Positions 24,410-32,740 of a DNA stretch of 64,000 nt are shown one piece after another. Both the position numbers and the translations under genes were made by a program. The notes beneath the pieces were generated by a model. The model did no database searches. It was not told where the DNA came from and saw only the letters and a list, made by a program, of their open reading frames with translations. Within the stretch, counting starts at the first letter, position 1; each line of letters starts with the position of its first letter. Source of the stretch: DTU072 sp050309775 (GTDB lineage: Bacteria > Bacillota > Clostridia > Christensenellales > DTU072); NCBI GenBank assembly GCA_050309775.1, contig JBNRMV010000017.1, forward strand, positions 1 through 64,000, written 5' to 3'.

Positions 24410-24437
24410 TTGATTTTATTTTTGAAAAGAGTATAAT
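24410..24437 (+). promoter_or_regulatory. Promoter of pta-ackA
   Basis: TTGATT (24410-24415), 16 bases, TATAAT (24432-24437), about 65 bases before the pta GTG. Confidence 0.65.
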
Positions 24438-24502
24438 CATATAGGTGTTATTTTATTATAATACTCAAAAGACAAAAAATCAATGCAATCAGGAGGCTTG
24501 TT

Positions 24503-25495
24503 GTGTCAGATTTAATTAAAAGCATATTTACCAAAGCAAAACAAATGGAAAAACGCATAGTTTTGCCGGAGGGGGAGGACCCGAGAATTATTGAGGCGGC
24601 TATCAGCGCATCAAGACTTGGCGTTGCGAAAATAACATTATTGGGCTGCGAAGATACCATCAGAAAAAAGGCAGTCGGCAGCCTTGATTCTATAGAAATA
24701 ATAAATCCCAGAACATCAGACAGAATAAGTCAATACAGCAACTTGCTGTACGAACTCCGCAAGTCAAAGGGTGTGACCATGGAAGACGCCGAAAGACTGG
24801 CGAAGAACAACCTGTATTTTGGCGTGCTTATGGTCAAGAACGGAGATGCTGACGGCATGGTGGCAGGAGCCATAAATTCTACCGGCGATGTGTTGCGCCC
24901 GGCGCTCCAAATCATAAAGGCCAAGAAAGGCATAAACACCGTGTCCAGCTGTTTCCTTATGGCGCTGCCCGAGGGAGTTAAGTACGGACATAACGGAGTG
25001 CTGATATTTGCCGATTGCGCCGTCAACATAAATCCCGATGCCAGAGCGCTGGCTGACATAGCGTTGGCTGGGGCGCAGAGCGCAAAAGCCATAGCCGATA
25101 TACCGCAACCAAAAGTAGCAATGCTGTCATTTTCTACAAAAGGCAGCGCAAAACACGAATACGCAGACAAGGTTATCGAGGCGACAAGGCTGGCAAAGGA
25201 GTCACAACCGGATTTGCTGATAGACGGCGAGTTGCAAGCCGACGCGGCGCTTGTAGAGAGCGTGGCATGGCTTAAGGCGCCCGACAGCGTAATTGGCGGA
25301 CAAGCCAATGTACTTATATTCCCAGACTTGCAATCGGGCAATATTGGCTACAAACTTGTACAAAGGCTGGCAAAAGCCGAGGCCATAGGTCCGATATCGC
25401 AAGGGTTGGCAAAGCCCGTAAACGACCTCAGCCGCGGCTGTTCGGCGGAAGATGTCGTCAGCGTCATAGCTATCACCGCGTTGCAAGCAGAATAA
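24503..25495 (+). CDS. pta: Phosphate acetyltransferase
   Basis: The 330-residue enzyme converts acetyl-CoA and phosphate to acetyl phosphate. It is the short form with only the catalytic domain: RIVLPEGEDPRIIEAA at the start, GDADGMVAGAINSTGDVLRPAL in two adjoining stretches, MLSFSTKGSA, DGELQADAA and NVLIFPDLQSGNIGYKL. The start is GTG after AGGAGG. ackA follows after 9 bases, so the pair works together in acetate formation with ATP gain. Confidence 0.97.
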   Translation: MSDLIKSIFTKAKQMEKRIVLPEGEDPRIIEAAISASRLGVAKITLLGCEDTIRKKAVGSLDSIEIINPRTSDRISQYSNLLYELRKSKGVTMEDAERLAKNNLYFGVLMVKNGDADGMVAGAINSTGDVLRPALQIIKAKKGINTVSSCFLMALPEGVKYGHNGVLIFADCAVNINPDARALADIALAGAQSAKAIADIPQPKVAMLSFSTKGSAKHEYADKVIEATRLAKESQPDLLIDGELQADAALVESVAWLKAPDSVIGGQANVLIFPDLQSGNIGYKLVQRLAKAEAIGPISQGLAKPVNDLSRGCSAEDVVSVIAITALQAE

Positions 25496-25504
25496 GGAGG
25501 AAAT

Positions 25505-26695
25505 ATGAAAGTACTGATAATAAACGCCGGCAGTTCTTCTTTGAAATATCAAGTTATCGACATGACAACGGAAACCATGCTTTGCAAAGGACTGGTTGAA
25601 AGAATAGGTTTTTCCGGGTCTTCATTGGTGCATAACGGCAACGGAAATCCGTTGGTCATAAAACAAGACATGTCAAACCATACCGAAGCCTTACAAATGG
25701 TCATAAAAGCCTTGACAGATGAGCAATACGGCATCGTAAAAGACATTGCTGAGATTGGGGCTGTCGGACACAGAGTGCTGCACAGCGGAGAGGACTTCTC
25801 AGGTTCGGTTGTCATTGATAGTACGGTAATAAAAATCTGCAAAAAGAATGCAGTTTTGGGACCGTTGCATATGCCTGCCAACATTGCATGCATAGAGTCC
25901 TGCAAGAAAGTTATGCCCAAGACGCCCATGGTAGCCGTCTTTGACACAGGCTTTCATTCGACAATGCCCAAGAAAGCGTTTATGTATGCCATTCCTTATG
26001 AAGACTATAAAAAATACAAGATTAGGAAATACGGTTTTCACGGCACTTCGCACAAATATGTGACGGGAGAGGCTTTGAAATATCTCCAGAAAGAACACTC
26101 AAAAATCATTACCTGCCATTTGGGCAACGGCAGTTCGATTTCCGCAGTCGTTGACGGCAAATGCGTTGATACATCGATGGGACTTACTCCGTTGGAAGGC
26201 TTGATAATGGGGACTAGAAGCGGAGATATTGACCCCACAGTACTGCAATTTATGAGCGCCCAAAAAGGTATAAGCGTTGACGAAGCGCTGAATATTCTCA
26301 ACAAAAAGAGCGGATTCTTGGGAGTTTGCGGAGTAAGCGACTTCAGAGATATGGAAGCCAAGGCGGCGGCAGGAGACCCAGGAGCGCAGTTGTGCCTTGA
26401 TATGTTCCAGTACCGCATAAAGAAGTACATAGGGAGCTATGTTGCGGCTATGGGCGGTCTTGACCTCATAGTATTTACCGGCGGCATCGGCGAAAATGCT
26501 TATCAGGCAAGAAGTCTGATTATGCAGGGATTGGAGTGTTTTGGCATTGATTTTGACTTTGAATACAACAAGATTGCGCCCAGAGGCATGCTGTGCGAAT
26601 TGCACAAACCGCAATCAAAAGTCAAGGTTGTCATAATTCCCACGAATGAGGAAGTTGTCATCGCTAGGGAGACAATGGAGCTTATTAACAAATAA
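25505..26695 (+). CDS. ackA: Acetate kinase
   Basis: This 396-residue ASKHA-fold kinase makes ATP and acetate from acetyl phosphate. Motifs: VLIINAGSSSLKYQV, GHRVLHSGEDFS, FDTGFHSTMP, GFHGTSHKYV, CHLGNGSSISAVVDGK, MGTRSGDIDP and FTGGIGENA. Full length. AAGGAGG precedes the ATG. Second gene of the pta-ackA operon. Confidence 0.98.
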   Translation: MKVLIINAGSSSLKYQVIDMTTETMLCKGLVERIGFSGSSLVHNGNGNPLVIKQDMSNHTEALQMVIKALTDEQYGIVKDIAEIGAVGHRVLHSGEDFSGSVVIDSTVIKICKKNAVLGPLHMPANIACIESCKKVMPKTPMVAVFDTGFHSTMPKKAFMYAIPYEDYKKYKIRKYGFHGTSHKYVTGEALKYLQKEHSKIITCHLGNGSSISAVVDGKCVDTSMGLTPLEGLIMGTRSGDIDPTVLQFMSAQKGISVDEALNILNKKSGFLGVCGVSDFRDMEAKAAAGDPGAQLCLDMFQYRIKKYIGSYVAAMGGLDLIVFTGGIGENAYQARSLIMQGLECFGIDFDFEYNKIAPRGMLCELHKPQSKVKVVIIPTNEEVVIARETMELINK

Positions 26696-26713
26696 AAAAC
26701 AGGCTCCAAAAGG

Positions 26714-26743
26714 TTGACAAACGGTTTATTATTTATTTATAAT
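26714..26743 (+). promoter_or_regulatory. Strong promoter overlapping the start of yceD
   Basis: TTGACA (26714-26719), 18 bases, TATAAT (26738-26743), both perfect. The expected transcription start (26749-26753) coincides with the yceD ATG at 26753. Confidence 0.8.
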
Positions 26744-26752
26744 AACTTACAT

Positions 26753-27247
26753 ATGTATATCGACCTTAAAAATGTAATTGAAGAACAAGCCTATCCGCTG
26801 AAGTATGCCACAAAAGTAGATGATGGCTTGTTTGTTGACAGAGACATAATTGTCGGCGTAGCCGATGTCAGCGGCACATATATGCGCAGCGGCGACAAAA
26901 TATATGTCGAAGCGCTTATTTCGGCGCCAATAAGTTTCAGTTGCGACAAATGTCTGCTTAAGTGTTCAAAGACTCTCAAAATATCCCTAAACGAGGTTTT
27001 TGGCAAAGACGGCGATTATGTATACGAAAACAACATTATCGAGTTGGACAAGGCGGTGAGGGATGCCATCATCCTGAATATGCCGGAACAGCTTTTATGT
27101 AAAGACGAGTGCGAAGGACTGTGTCAAAAATGCGGTTGCGACAAGAATACACATGAGTGTGACTGCCAGCAAGACGACGACAACAACCCCTTTGCCATAC
27201 TAAAATCTATTACAGGAGGTGCAAAAAATGGCAGTACCAAAAAGTAA
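26753..27247 (+). CDS. YceD/DUF177 protein, probably leaderless mRNA
   Basis: The 164-residue protein belongs to the DUF177 family linked to 23S rRNA accumulation and almost always sits before rpmF. Cysteines in SCDKCLLKC and in CKDECEGLCQKCGC are as in the family. The start MYIDLKNV agrees with relatives. There is no ribosome site before the ATG, and the promoter would start transcription within a few bases of it, so it may be translated from a leaderless message. The 3' end overlaps rpmF by 20 bases. Confidence 0.88.
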   Translation: MYIDLKNVIEEQAYPLKYATKVDDGLFVDRDIIVGVADVSGTYMRSGDKIYVEALISAPISFSCDKCLLKCSKTLKISLNEVFGKDGDYVYENNIIELDKAVRDAIILNMPEQLLCKDECEGLCQKCGCDKNTHECDCQQDDDNNPFAILKSITGGAKNGSTKK

Positions 27248-27419
27248 AGTATCCAAACAAAGAGGCAACACAAGATTTGCCAATTGGAAATTATCAGACC
27301 CAAATCTTAGCGAATGTTCACAATGTCACGAACTTAAACCCAGTCACACTGTGTGTCCGAAATGCGGTTATTACAACGGCAGACCTGTTGTTATAGCCAA
27401 AGAAAAGAAAAAAGACTAA
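27228..27419 (+). CDS. rpmF: 50S ribosomal protein bL32
   Basis: This 63-residue basic protein begins MAVPKSKVSKQRGNTRF and carries a zinc ribbon CSQC...CPKCG. It has the four-cysteine form, so it needs zinc. ACAGGAGGT lies inside the end of yceD and the two genes overlap. Confidence 0.97.
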   Translation: MAVPKSKVSKQRGNTRFANWKLSDPNLSECSQCHELKPSHTVCPKCGYYNGRPVVIAKEKKKD

Positions 27420-27449
27420 GGTTTTCTTATGAATTATTTTGCAAACAAG

Positions 27450-27474
27450 AATAAGAGGAGTATCTCCTCTTATT
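27450..27474 (+). terminator. Hairpin between rpmF and plsX
   Basis: AATAAGAGGA-GTATC-TCCTCTTATT, ten pairs. No T run follows, so it may only reduce transcription into plsX. Confidence 0.5.
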
Positions 27475-27527
27475 CGGCATTTAATTAAAGATTTTGCTTT
27501 TAGCCTCAAATTCAGGAGGGGATAATA

Positions 27528-28526
27528 ATGAAAATAGTTGTAGATGCGTACGGCGGCGATAAGGCGCCATATGAAATTCTCAAAGGAGCAGCCCTTGCCC
27601 TAAACACTGCTGACGGCTTTGAGCTTGTTCTTGTGGGAAAACAGCAAGAAATTGAAGGTATTATGACGGAGTTTGAATTTGACAAAAGCAGAGTTAGCAT
27701 TGTTGACGCTGACGATGTCATCACAAACGACGATTCACCCACAGAAGCCTTGCGGCAAAAGCCCAATTCCTCATTGGTACGGTGTTTTGACACGCTGAAC
27801 AGTGATGACAATGCCAAGGCTTTTGTATCTGCCGGCAGCACAGGCGCTGTGCTTACCGGAGCCGTACTTCTTTTGAAAAGAATAAAAGGTATTATGCGCC
27901 CTGCGCTTGCTCCGGTTTTACCGGTTATTAACGGAGATGGGCAAACAGTTTTGATTGACTGCGGAGCAAATTCCGACCCAAAACCGTTGAATATTGTACA
28001 GTTTGCAAAGATGGGTACGGCTTTTATGAAAGCCGTCTACAATGTTGAGAACCCCCGAGTGGGCTTGTTATCGAACGGCACAGAGGACAAAAAAGGCAAC
28101 GAATTGACCAAAGAAACCTTTCCGCTTTTGCAGCAGGCAGACATAAATTTCAAGGGCAATATTGAGGGCAGGGATATTCTCAGCGGCGATTATGATGTTG
28201 TAGTTGCTGACGGATTCAGCGGTAATGTGGCATTGAAGTCCTGCGAAGGTACGGCGCTTGGTATGTTCAAACTTATAAAAGACGGCATTATATCAGGAGG
28301 ATTGCGCGCAAAACTTGGTTATTTGCTGTTGAAACCCGTATTTAAGGCAGTCAAACAAAAAATGGACTACAACGACAACGGCGGCGCAGTATTGTTGGGG
28401 CTGAAAAAAATAGTTATTAAATCACACGGCAGCTCTAAAGCAAAGTCTATCTGCGCGTCAATCTTGCAGGCAAAACAAATGGTTGAAAGCGGCGTAATAG
28501 AAAAAATTGAAGGAATAATGGCATAA
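27528..28526 (+). CDS. plsX: Phosphate acyltransferase PlsX
   Basis: The 332-residue enzyme makes acyl phosphate from acyl-ACP for membrane phospholipid synthesis with PlsY. The N-terminus KIVVDAYGGDKAPYEIL is characteristic, and DCGANSDPKP, GLLSNGTEDKKGN and VVADGFSGNVALKSCEG are conserved. GGAGGGG precedes the ATG. acpP and fab genes that often follow plsX are absent; rnc follows at once. Confidence 0.96.
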   Translation: MKIVVDAYGGDKAPYEILKGAALALNTADGFELVLVGKQQEIEGIMTEFEFDKSRVSIVDADDVITNDDSPTEALRQKPNSSLVRCFDTLNSDDNAKAFVSAGSTGAVLTGAVLLLKRIKGIMRPALAPVLPVINGDGQTVLIDCGANSDPKPLNIVQFAKMGTAFMKAVYNVENPRVGLLSNGTEDKKGNELTKETFPLLQQADINFKGNIEGRDILSGDYDVVVADGFSGNVALKSCEGTALGMFKLIKDGIISGGLRAKLGYLLLKPVFKAVKQKMDYNDNGGAVLLGLKKIVIKSHGSSKAKSICASILQAKQMVESGVIEKIEGIMA

Positions 28527-29186
28527 TTGAAAGATTTTGACATAAAAAGAATAGAAAATATCATAGGTTACAAATTCAGAAATAAGAATTTGCTTTTCCA
28601 GGCGTTTACGCATTCTTCTTTTTCAAACGAAAATGGCGTTCCTTCATATGAGCGGCTGGAATATATCGGCGACGCTTGCATAGGGCTTATTGTTGCGCTT
28701 GAACTTTATGAGCGGTATCCAAATATAAATGAGGGCGGATTGACAAAAGCAAGAGCGCAGCTTGTATCCAGACAAAGCCTCAGCGAAAAGATTGACGCTT
28801 GCGGACTTATTGAATATATGCAGGTAGGGCAAGGCGACATAAGAATAAACGCTCTTGAAAGTGTGCGCAAGAAGTGCGACCTTTTTGAGTCGATATTGGG
28901 CGCAATAATGATTGACAGCAACAGCCTTGACGAAGTTAAAAAAATTGTACTGGCATTCCTTGATGGCGACATAGACAACATTTTTGACATCGGCATGGAC
29001 GACGCAAAATCGGCGCTGCTCGAAAAACACAAGTACGCACGGTTTTTGACAACGGTAGAAAAACAACATTTTGTCGCAAGACTGCTGATTGACGGCAAGG
29101 TAGTGTCTTTTGCCAAAGCAAAGAGCAAAAAGCAAGCCGAACAGGCGGCAGCCAAAGCATATATGGATAAAGAAAATAATATTTAA
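28527..29186 (+). CDS. rnc: Ribonuclease III
   Basis: The 219-residue double-strand-specific RNase processes rRNA precursors. The signature ERLEYIGDACIG supplies E45 and D49, and DLFESILGAIMID supplies D118 and E121, so all four catalytic acids are present. The C-terminal dsRNA-binding domain (about 158-219) is short: the first helix and the GPxH loop are poorly conserved, while KSKKQAEQAAAKAYMD remains. The start is TTG, directly after the plsX stop. Confidence 0.94.
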   Translation: MKDFDIKRIENIIGYKFRNKNLLFQAFTHSSFSNENGVPSYERLEYIGDACIGLIVALELYERYPNINEGGLTKARAQLVSRQSLSEKIDACGLIEYMQVGQGDIRINALESVRKKCDLFESILGAIMIDSNSLDEVKKIVLAFLDGDIDNIFDIGMDDAKSALLEKHKYARFLTTVEKQHFVARLLIDGKVVSFAKAKSKKQAEQAAAKAYMDKENNI

Positions 29187-29271
29187 TATAAAACATTGCA
29201 ATAATAATATACTTTCGCCGTTTTGGCGCAAACTTTTATCAAAAAAATTCAAAACTTTTGTAATATTTTGC

Positions 29272-29299
29272 TTGACAACACATATAATAATGGTATAAT
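29272..29299 (+). promoter_or_regulatory. Promoter of the hrcA-grpE-dnaK-dnaJ operon
   Basis: TTGACA (29272-29277), 16 bases, TATAAT (29294-29299). The start near 29306 falls inside the CIRCE operator. Confidence 0.9.
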
Positions 29300-29303
29300 A
29301 AAT

Positions 29304-29330
29304 TTAGCACTCAAAGCCCTAGACTGCTAA
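29304..29330 (+). promoter_or_regulatory. CIRCE operator (HrcA binding site)
   Basis: TTAGCACTC, 9 bases, GACTGCTAA matches the consensus inverted repeat TTAGCACTC-N9-GAGTGCTAA with one mismatch in the right arm. It overlaps the expected transcription start, so HrcA bound here would block RNA polymerase: classic autoregulation of the heat-shock operon. Confidence 0.95.
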
Positions 29331-29365
29331 CACTCAAACAAATATAGTGCTAAAGGAGCGATATT

Positions 29366-30400
29366 ATGGATATGCTTTCCGATAGAAGGGAAAAGATTTT
29401 GAAAGCCGTTGTTGATGAATATATCAAGAGCGCTACACCTGTGTCCTCTGGCGAAATACAGAGCAAGCATTTCAGCAATCTTAGTTCAGCCACAATTCGT
29501 TCCGAAATGTCGACGCTTGAGGATATGGGTTATCTCATAAAGCCGCACACATCGGCGGGCAGAATACCGTCAAAAGAAGCTTACAAGCTGTATATTGACA
29601 GGTTTATGGTCAAAATACCGTTGAAGCAGAAAGAAATAAGCTTTATACAAAGTTCTTTCAAAGAGCGATTTGATGGCGTAGACGAGATTGTCAAGCGTAC
29701 CGCAAAGGTCATAAGCGATGTGACGAATTATACTTCTGTAATAGTGTTGAATAACATAAATAAGGTCAAAATAAAAGAAATAAAACTTGTTGACCTTGAC
29801 GAATATTCGGCGTTGGTGATTATCATTACGGACAGCGGCATAATTCGTGACAAGGTGATTTCTTTGACCAAACCGGCAAGCGAAGTATATATCAGGGACG
29901 CAAACGCGCTTATCAACAAGATGTTCGCAGGCAAGACTGTTGCCGAAATAAAAAGTCCGGATATGATGATAAAAAAAGAACTTGAGGACTTCAAAGAGCT
30001 TTATGAAAGCATAATTGCCATTCTTATCAGCTATGGCGAAACAAATGAATCAAATGTATACATTGAGGGCGCGTCAAAATTTTTGGATTATCCCGAATAT
30101 GACCGAGAAGCCGCAAAGAAATTTTTGGCGGTGGTAGACAGCAAAGAGCGCTTTGCAGAGCTGATTGAAGAAAATGAGGACATTGCGTTTACGGTACGAA
30201 TCGGAAAGGACGAATCCTGCGGTTTGGAAAAGTGCGCCATAGTCACGGCAAAATATACCATAAAAGGCAAGGAGATTGGACATGCCGGCGTAATAGGTCC
30301 GCAAAGAATGGATTATTCAAAGGTAGTGTCTGTACTCAGCTATGTTGGTAAGACACTTGAAAAAATAGCAAACGGAGGAAAGAATGACGAAGAAGAATGA
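29366..30400 (+). CDS. hrcA: Heat-inducible transcription repressor HrcA
   Basis: This 344-residue repressor has an N-terminal winged helix (SDRREKILKAVVDEYIKSAT, then LSSATIRSEMSTLEDMGYL and PHTSAGRIPS) and the GAF-like HrcA domain behind it. It binds CIRCE and needs GroEL for activity in model species. AAGGAG is seven bases from the ATG. It heads the operon and overlaps grpE by 17 bases. Confidence 0.97.
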   Translation: MDMLSDRREKILKAVVDEYIKSATPVSSGEIQSKHFSNLSSATIRSEMSTLEDMGYLIKPHTSAGRIPSKEAYKLYIDRFMVKIPLKQKEISFIQSSFKERFDGVDEIVKRTAKVISDVTNYTSVIVLNNINKVKIKEIKLVDLDEYSALVIIITDSGIIRDKVISLTKPASEVYIRDANALINKMFAGKTVAEIKSPDMMIKKELEDFKELYESIIAILISYGETNESNVYIEGASKFLDYPEYDREAAKKFLAVVDSKERFAELIEENEDIAFTVRIGKDESCGLEKCAIVTAKYTIKGKEIGHAGVIGPQRMDYSKVVSVLSYVGKTLEKIANGGKNDEEE

Positions 30401-30899
30401 TGAAACGAACATCACTCCAGAAACGGAGCAGGAGGAAGTCGTATCAATACCGCTTGACGATGTCACAGATAATGTAGAGCAGGCAAAAAAGGAAGTTGAA
30501 GAATATAAAAACCATTTGCAAAGATTGCAGGCGGAATTTGACAACTATCGCAAAAGAACAGCCGAAAGCAACCGACAAAGCCGATTTGAAGGTATATGCG
30601 ATGTAGTATGCGAGCTGCTGCCGGCAATTGACAACCTTGAGAGAGGCATTGCGGCGGTTAGTGACCAATCAGCAAAGAACGGCATGGAACTTATACTTAA
30701 ACAATTTTTGGAAGTGCTGGCAAAGTTCGATGTATGCGAAATTAAGGCAATAGGCGAGGACTTTAATCCTGATTATCACCATGCCATATCAAAAGACGGT
30801 GACGGCGAGCAGCCGGTGGTCACCGAGGTGTACTTGAAAGGGTACCAAAGAAAATCAAAAATCCTAAGACCTTGTATGGTTAAGGTAACAAATAAATAA
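30384..30899 (+). CDS. grpE: Nucleotide exchange factor GrpE
   Basis: The 171-residue protein releases ADP from DnaK. A long N-terminal coiled coil (about 35-75, LQRLQAEFDNYRKRTAESN) is followed by the beta wing containing NPDYHHAISKDGD and VTEVYLKGYQRKSKILRPC. The acidic N-terminus is typical. It starts inside hrcA and is 21 bases ahead of dnaK. Confidence 0.96.
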   Translation: MTKKNDETNITPETEQEEVVSIPLDDVTDNVEQAKKEVEEYKNHLQRLQAEFDNYRKRTAESNRQSRFEGICDVVCELLPAIDNLERGIAAVSDQSAKNGMELILKQFLEVLAKFDVCEIKAIGEDFNPDYHHAISKDGDGEQPVVTEVYLKGYQRKSKILRPCMVKVTNK

Positions 30900-30920
30900 T
30901 ATAAAAGGAGAGCAAAAATA

Positions 30921-32732
30921 ATGGGAAAAATAATAGGAATTGATTTAGGAACAACAAATTCTTGCGTAGCCGTTATGGAAGGCGGCGAAGCAGTCGTAAT
31001 ACCAAATGCCGAGGGAGGACGCACAACGCCATCTGTTGTAGCTTTCTCAAAAGACGGTCAAAGACTTGTCGGTCAAGTGGCAAAAAGACAGGCCATTGTC
31101 AACCCCGACAAAACCATTGCGTCCATAAAGAGAGAGATGGGTACGGGTTTCAAAGTGACTATTGACGGTAAGGCATATACTCCGCCGGAGATTTCTGCAA
31201 TGATTTTAACAAAACTGAAGAATGACGCGGAGGCTTACCTTGGACAAAAGATTACACAAGCGGTCATTACCGTACCCGCCTATTTCTCAGACTCACAAAG
31301 GCAAGCAACCAAAGACGCAGGAAAGATTGCCGGTCTTGAAGTGCTGCGCATAATCAACGAGCCTACGGCTGCTGCTTTGTCATACGGTCTTGACAAAGAG
31401 ACAAAGTCACAAAAAATACTCATTTACGACCTTGGCGGCGGCACATTTGACGTATCGATTCTGGAGCTTGGAGAGGGCGTATTTGAAGTGCTTGCCACAA
31501 ATGGCGATACCAGACTGGGCGGCGACGATTTTGACAAAGTCGTTATGGATTGGATTGTAACCGAATTCAAAAACAGCGACGGCATAGACCTATCAAAGGA
31601 CAAAATGGCTATTCAGAGAGTTAAGGAAGCCGCCGAAAGAGCAAAAATTGAGCTTTCCGGCATGACAAAGACTTCTATAAATCTGCCGTTCATTACAGTC
31701 GGACCCAACGGACCGCTGCACATCGATATGGAGTTGACAAAAGCAAAGTTTGACGCAATGACAGAATTCCTTGTAAAGAAGACTGTTGCGCCGACGATGC
31801 AAGCCATAAAAGATGCCGGCATAAAAGCTTCAGACATCGAAAAGGTTGTGCTTGTGGGCGGCTCGACGAGAATTCCCGCAATAGTAGAAACCGTAAAGAG
31901 CATTACCGGGAAAGAGCCGTACAAGGGCATAAACCCCGACGAGTGCGTTGCGCTGGGCGCAGCAATTCAGGCAGGAGTGCTTGCAGGCGATGTAAAAGAT
32001 GTGCTGTTACTAGATGTCACACCGCTTTCACTGGGTATCGAAACCATGGGCGGGGTGTTCACAAAACTTATAGATCGCAACACCACCATACCCACAAAGA
32101 AGTCCCAAATTTTCTCAACTGCGTCGGACAATCAGACTTCTGTTGACATTCATGTATTGCAGGGCGAAAGAGCCATGGCCGCCGACAATAAGACGCTGGG
32201 AAGATTTGAACTGACCGGCATACCCCCGGCAATGAGAGGAATACCGCAAATTGAGGTTACATTTGACATTGACGCAAACGGTATTGTCAGCGTAACGGCT
32301 GTCGACAAAGGCACGGGCAAATCGAACAACATTACAATTACCGCCTCCAGCAATCTGACAGATGACGAGATAGACAAGGCAGTTAAAGAAGCCGAGAAGT
32401 TTGCCGAAGAAGACAAAAAGCGCAAAGAACTTATTGAAATGAAGAACAATGCCGAACAGCTGATATTCTCGGTAGAAAAGACAGTAAAAGAGTCCGGCGA
32501 CAAGCTGAGCGAAGAAGACAAAACGCAACTTGAAGATGCCGCAAAGACTGCCAAGGAGAAGTTGGCAAAAGCCGAAACGGCAGAAGAAATAAAAGAACTT
32601 ACAGAGGAACTGGGCAATACAACAAACCCCATATTCACAAAATTGTATCAGGAAGCGCAGGCTCAGAACGCAACCCAGCCCGAAGATGACGGCGGTAGCA
32701 CCATAAATGTAGACCCTGACGACATAAAATAG
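30921..32732 (+). CDS. dnaK: Chaperone DnaK (Hsp70)
   Basis: This 603-residue Hsp70 has phosphate loops IGIDLGTTNSCVAVM and YDLGGGTFDVSIL, AVITVPAYFSDSQRQAT, the linker DVLLLDVTPLSLGIET, a peptide-binding domain, and a lid ending in DPDDIK. It is the Gram-positive short form, lacking the extra segment in the ATPase domain. AAAGGAGAG precedes the ATG. Third gene of the CIRCE-controlled operon. Confidence 0.99.
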   Translation: MGKIIGIDLGTTNSCVAVMEGGEAVVIPNAEGGRTTPSVVAFSKDGQRLVGQVAKRQAIVNPDKTIASIKREMGTGFKVTIDGKAYTPPEISAMILTKLKNDAEAYLGQKITQAVITVPAYFSDSQRQATKDAGKIAGLEVLRIINEPTAAALSYGLDKETKSQKILIYDLGGGTFDVSILELGEGVFEVLATNGDTRLGGDDFDKVVMDWIVTEFKNSDGIDLSKDKMAIQRVKEAAERAKIELSGMTKTSINLPFITVGPNGPLHIDMELTKAKFDAMTEFLVKKTVAPTMQAIKDAGIKASDIEKVVLVGGSTRIPAIVETVKSITGKEPYKGINPDECVALGAAIQAGVLAGDVKDVLLLDVTPLSLGIETMGGVFTKLIDRNTTIPTKKSQIFSTASDNQTSVDIHVLQGERAMAADNKTLGRFELTGIPPAMRGIPQIEVTFDIDANGIVSVTAVDKGTGKSNNITITASSNLTDDEIDKAVKEAEKFAEEDKKRKELIEMKNNAEQLIFSVEKTVKESGDKLSEEDKTQLEDAAKTAKEKLAKAETAEEIKELTEELGNTTNPIFTKLYQEAQAQNATQPEDDGGSTINVDPDDIK

Positions 32733-32740
32733 GAGGCTGA

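Noticed and set aside
28527..29186. Missing acpP/fab genes as a sign of deletion between plsX and rnc
   Set aside because: plsX directly followed by rnc with stop-start contact occurs as a stable arrangement; nothing in the sequence shows a scar.
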